Assembly: GCF_000429365.1 (NCBI RefSeq)
Contig: NZ_AUBS01000003.1
Location: 39,522 to 103,521 of the forward strand
Direction of reading: 5' to 3'
Length of the DNA stretch: 64,000 nucleotides
Source: Pseudodonghicola xiamenensis DSM 18339
Lineage (GTDB): Bacteria; Pseudomonadota; Alphaproteobacteria; Rhodobacterales; Rhodobacteraceae
Part shown: positions 63,802 to 64,000 of the stretch, piece after piece
How positions within the stretch are numbered: the stretch's first letter is position 1
Layout: each line of letters starts with the position of its first letter
Program-made: the position numbers and the translations under genes
Notes under the pieces: generated by a model
Told to the model about the DNA's origin: nothing
Database searches by the model: none
The model's input: the letters and a program-made list of their open reading frames with translations, nothing else

Positions 63802-64000
63802 GTGGCCGATAAGACCGATCCGAAACCTGAGCTTGAGACCGAGGGCAAGCCGAAGGTCGAGCCTGGCATCGAAACCGGAACTGGCAGCGATCAGACCGGG
63901 GAACAGGCCGGCGAGACCTCCGATACGGAGATTGACGCCGGAGCGCTGAGAGAAGAGTCGTCTTCCGAAGCCGAAGCCGAAGCCGAAGCCGAAGCCGAAG
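63802..64000 (+). CDS. Mitofilin-like (COG4223) protein, N-terminal part only
   Basis: An open frame from GTG 63802 (ribosome-binding site GGAGGGG upstream) to the window edge. The 66 residues seen are acidic and disordered, rich in Glu, Lys and Pro (ADKTDPKPELETEGKPKVEPG), ending in an SEAEAEAE tract. The diagnostic parts (membrane helix and coiled coil) would lie beyond the window. The call rests on position after hemD and on the acidic N-terminus, so it is tentative. Confidence 0.5.
   Translation, partial: MADKTDPKPELETEGKPKVEPGIETGTGSDQTGEQAGETSDTEIDAGALREESSSEAEAEAEAEAE
63965..64000 (+). repeat. Hexanucleotide tandem repeat (CCGAAG)6, continuing past the edge
   Basis: Six perfect copies of CCGAAG encode alternating Glu-Ala in the mitofilin-like frame. 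The unit length keeps the frame whatever the copy number. Confidence 0.95.

Noticed and set aside
1..64000. Prophage, insertion sequence, CRISPR array or defence island
   Set aside because: No transposase, integrase, cas, restriction or toxin-antitoxin protein is seen on either strand, and no regularly spaced repeats are present.

Overview
This 64 kb window is GC-rich, densely coded chromosomal DNA from an alphaproteobacterium of the Rhodobacterales (Rhodobacter/Roseobacter group). The evidence is the RegB-SenC-RegA redox system beside ahcY, the mnmE-mnmG-rsmG-parA-parB cluster with parS palindromes of sequence TGTTTCACGTGAAACA, AddAB rather than RecBCD, AmgK/MurU cell-wall recycling, HemJ, a hybrid malic enzyme, and the tsaD/hemD divergent pair followed by a mitofilin-like gene. 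I could not assign a genus. I see no rRNA, tRNA, insertion sequence, prophage or CRISPR array. Almost everything is vertically inherited core genome.

Layout. 1-3075: RNA and nucleotide housekeeping (CCA-adding enzyme running off the left edge, CoA-type Nudix hydrolase, Hsp33, a second Nudix hydrolase). 3155-4944: a divergent signalling pair, a receiver-PP2C phosphatase and an HPt protein. 4976-11825: amino-acid and sugar metabolism (ilvA, argG, a class IV aminotransferase coupled to a sulfotransferase-like protein, ribokinase), with a decayed SCP2 gene at 8560-8825. 11830-21553: maeB, mutS, grpE-hrcA, rph-rdgB-hemW and ybaN. 21543-28942: a leftward block parB, parA, rsmG, mnmG, mnmE, rho, hemJ.

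The 410 bp gap 28943-29352 is the best candidate for the chromosomal replication origin. It is AT-rich and holds two perfect DnaA boxes plus several degenerate ones, with gene orientation diverging on either side (leftward parB-hemJ, rightward maf-aroE-coaE-dnaQ). Four parS-type palindromes surround it: two perfect ones at the start of mnmG and inside rsmG, and two partial ones buried in hemW and hslU. All three of the internal coding sites encode the peptide VSRE with codons that are unusual for this genome.

32130-41721: secB, fxsA, a Tim44-domain gene with mltA and smr, an amidase, a lipoprotein hydrolase, the HslUV protease, an uncharacterised KpsC-like gene and rpiB. 41817-50689: a leftward block trxA-addA-addB-murU-amgK-tsaE (transcribed from tsaE to trxA) joining DNA repair, peptidoglycan recycling and tRNA t6A synthesis. 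50731-58558: a PAS protein, then the RegB/SenC/RegA redox control locus, a GT61-type glycosyltransferase gene, an HD hydrolase and ahcY behind a strongly structured leader. 58787-64000: an exported phytase-like esterase, an EVE protein, a YciI protein, gpsA, tsaD, hemD and the start of a mitofilin-like gene.

No clear undescribed defence or mobile system is visible. The non-coding signals most worth following are the oriC/parS architecture, the ahcY leader, twin perfect palindromes between hslV and hslU, and a dispersed hairpin-bearing repeat found twice.
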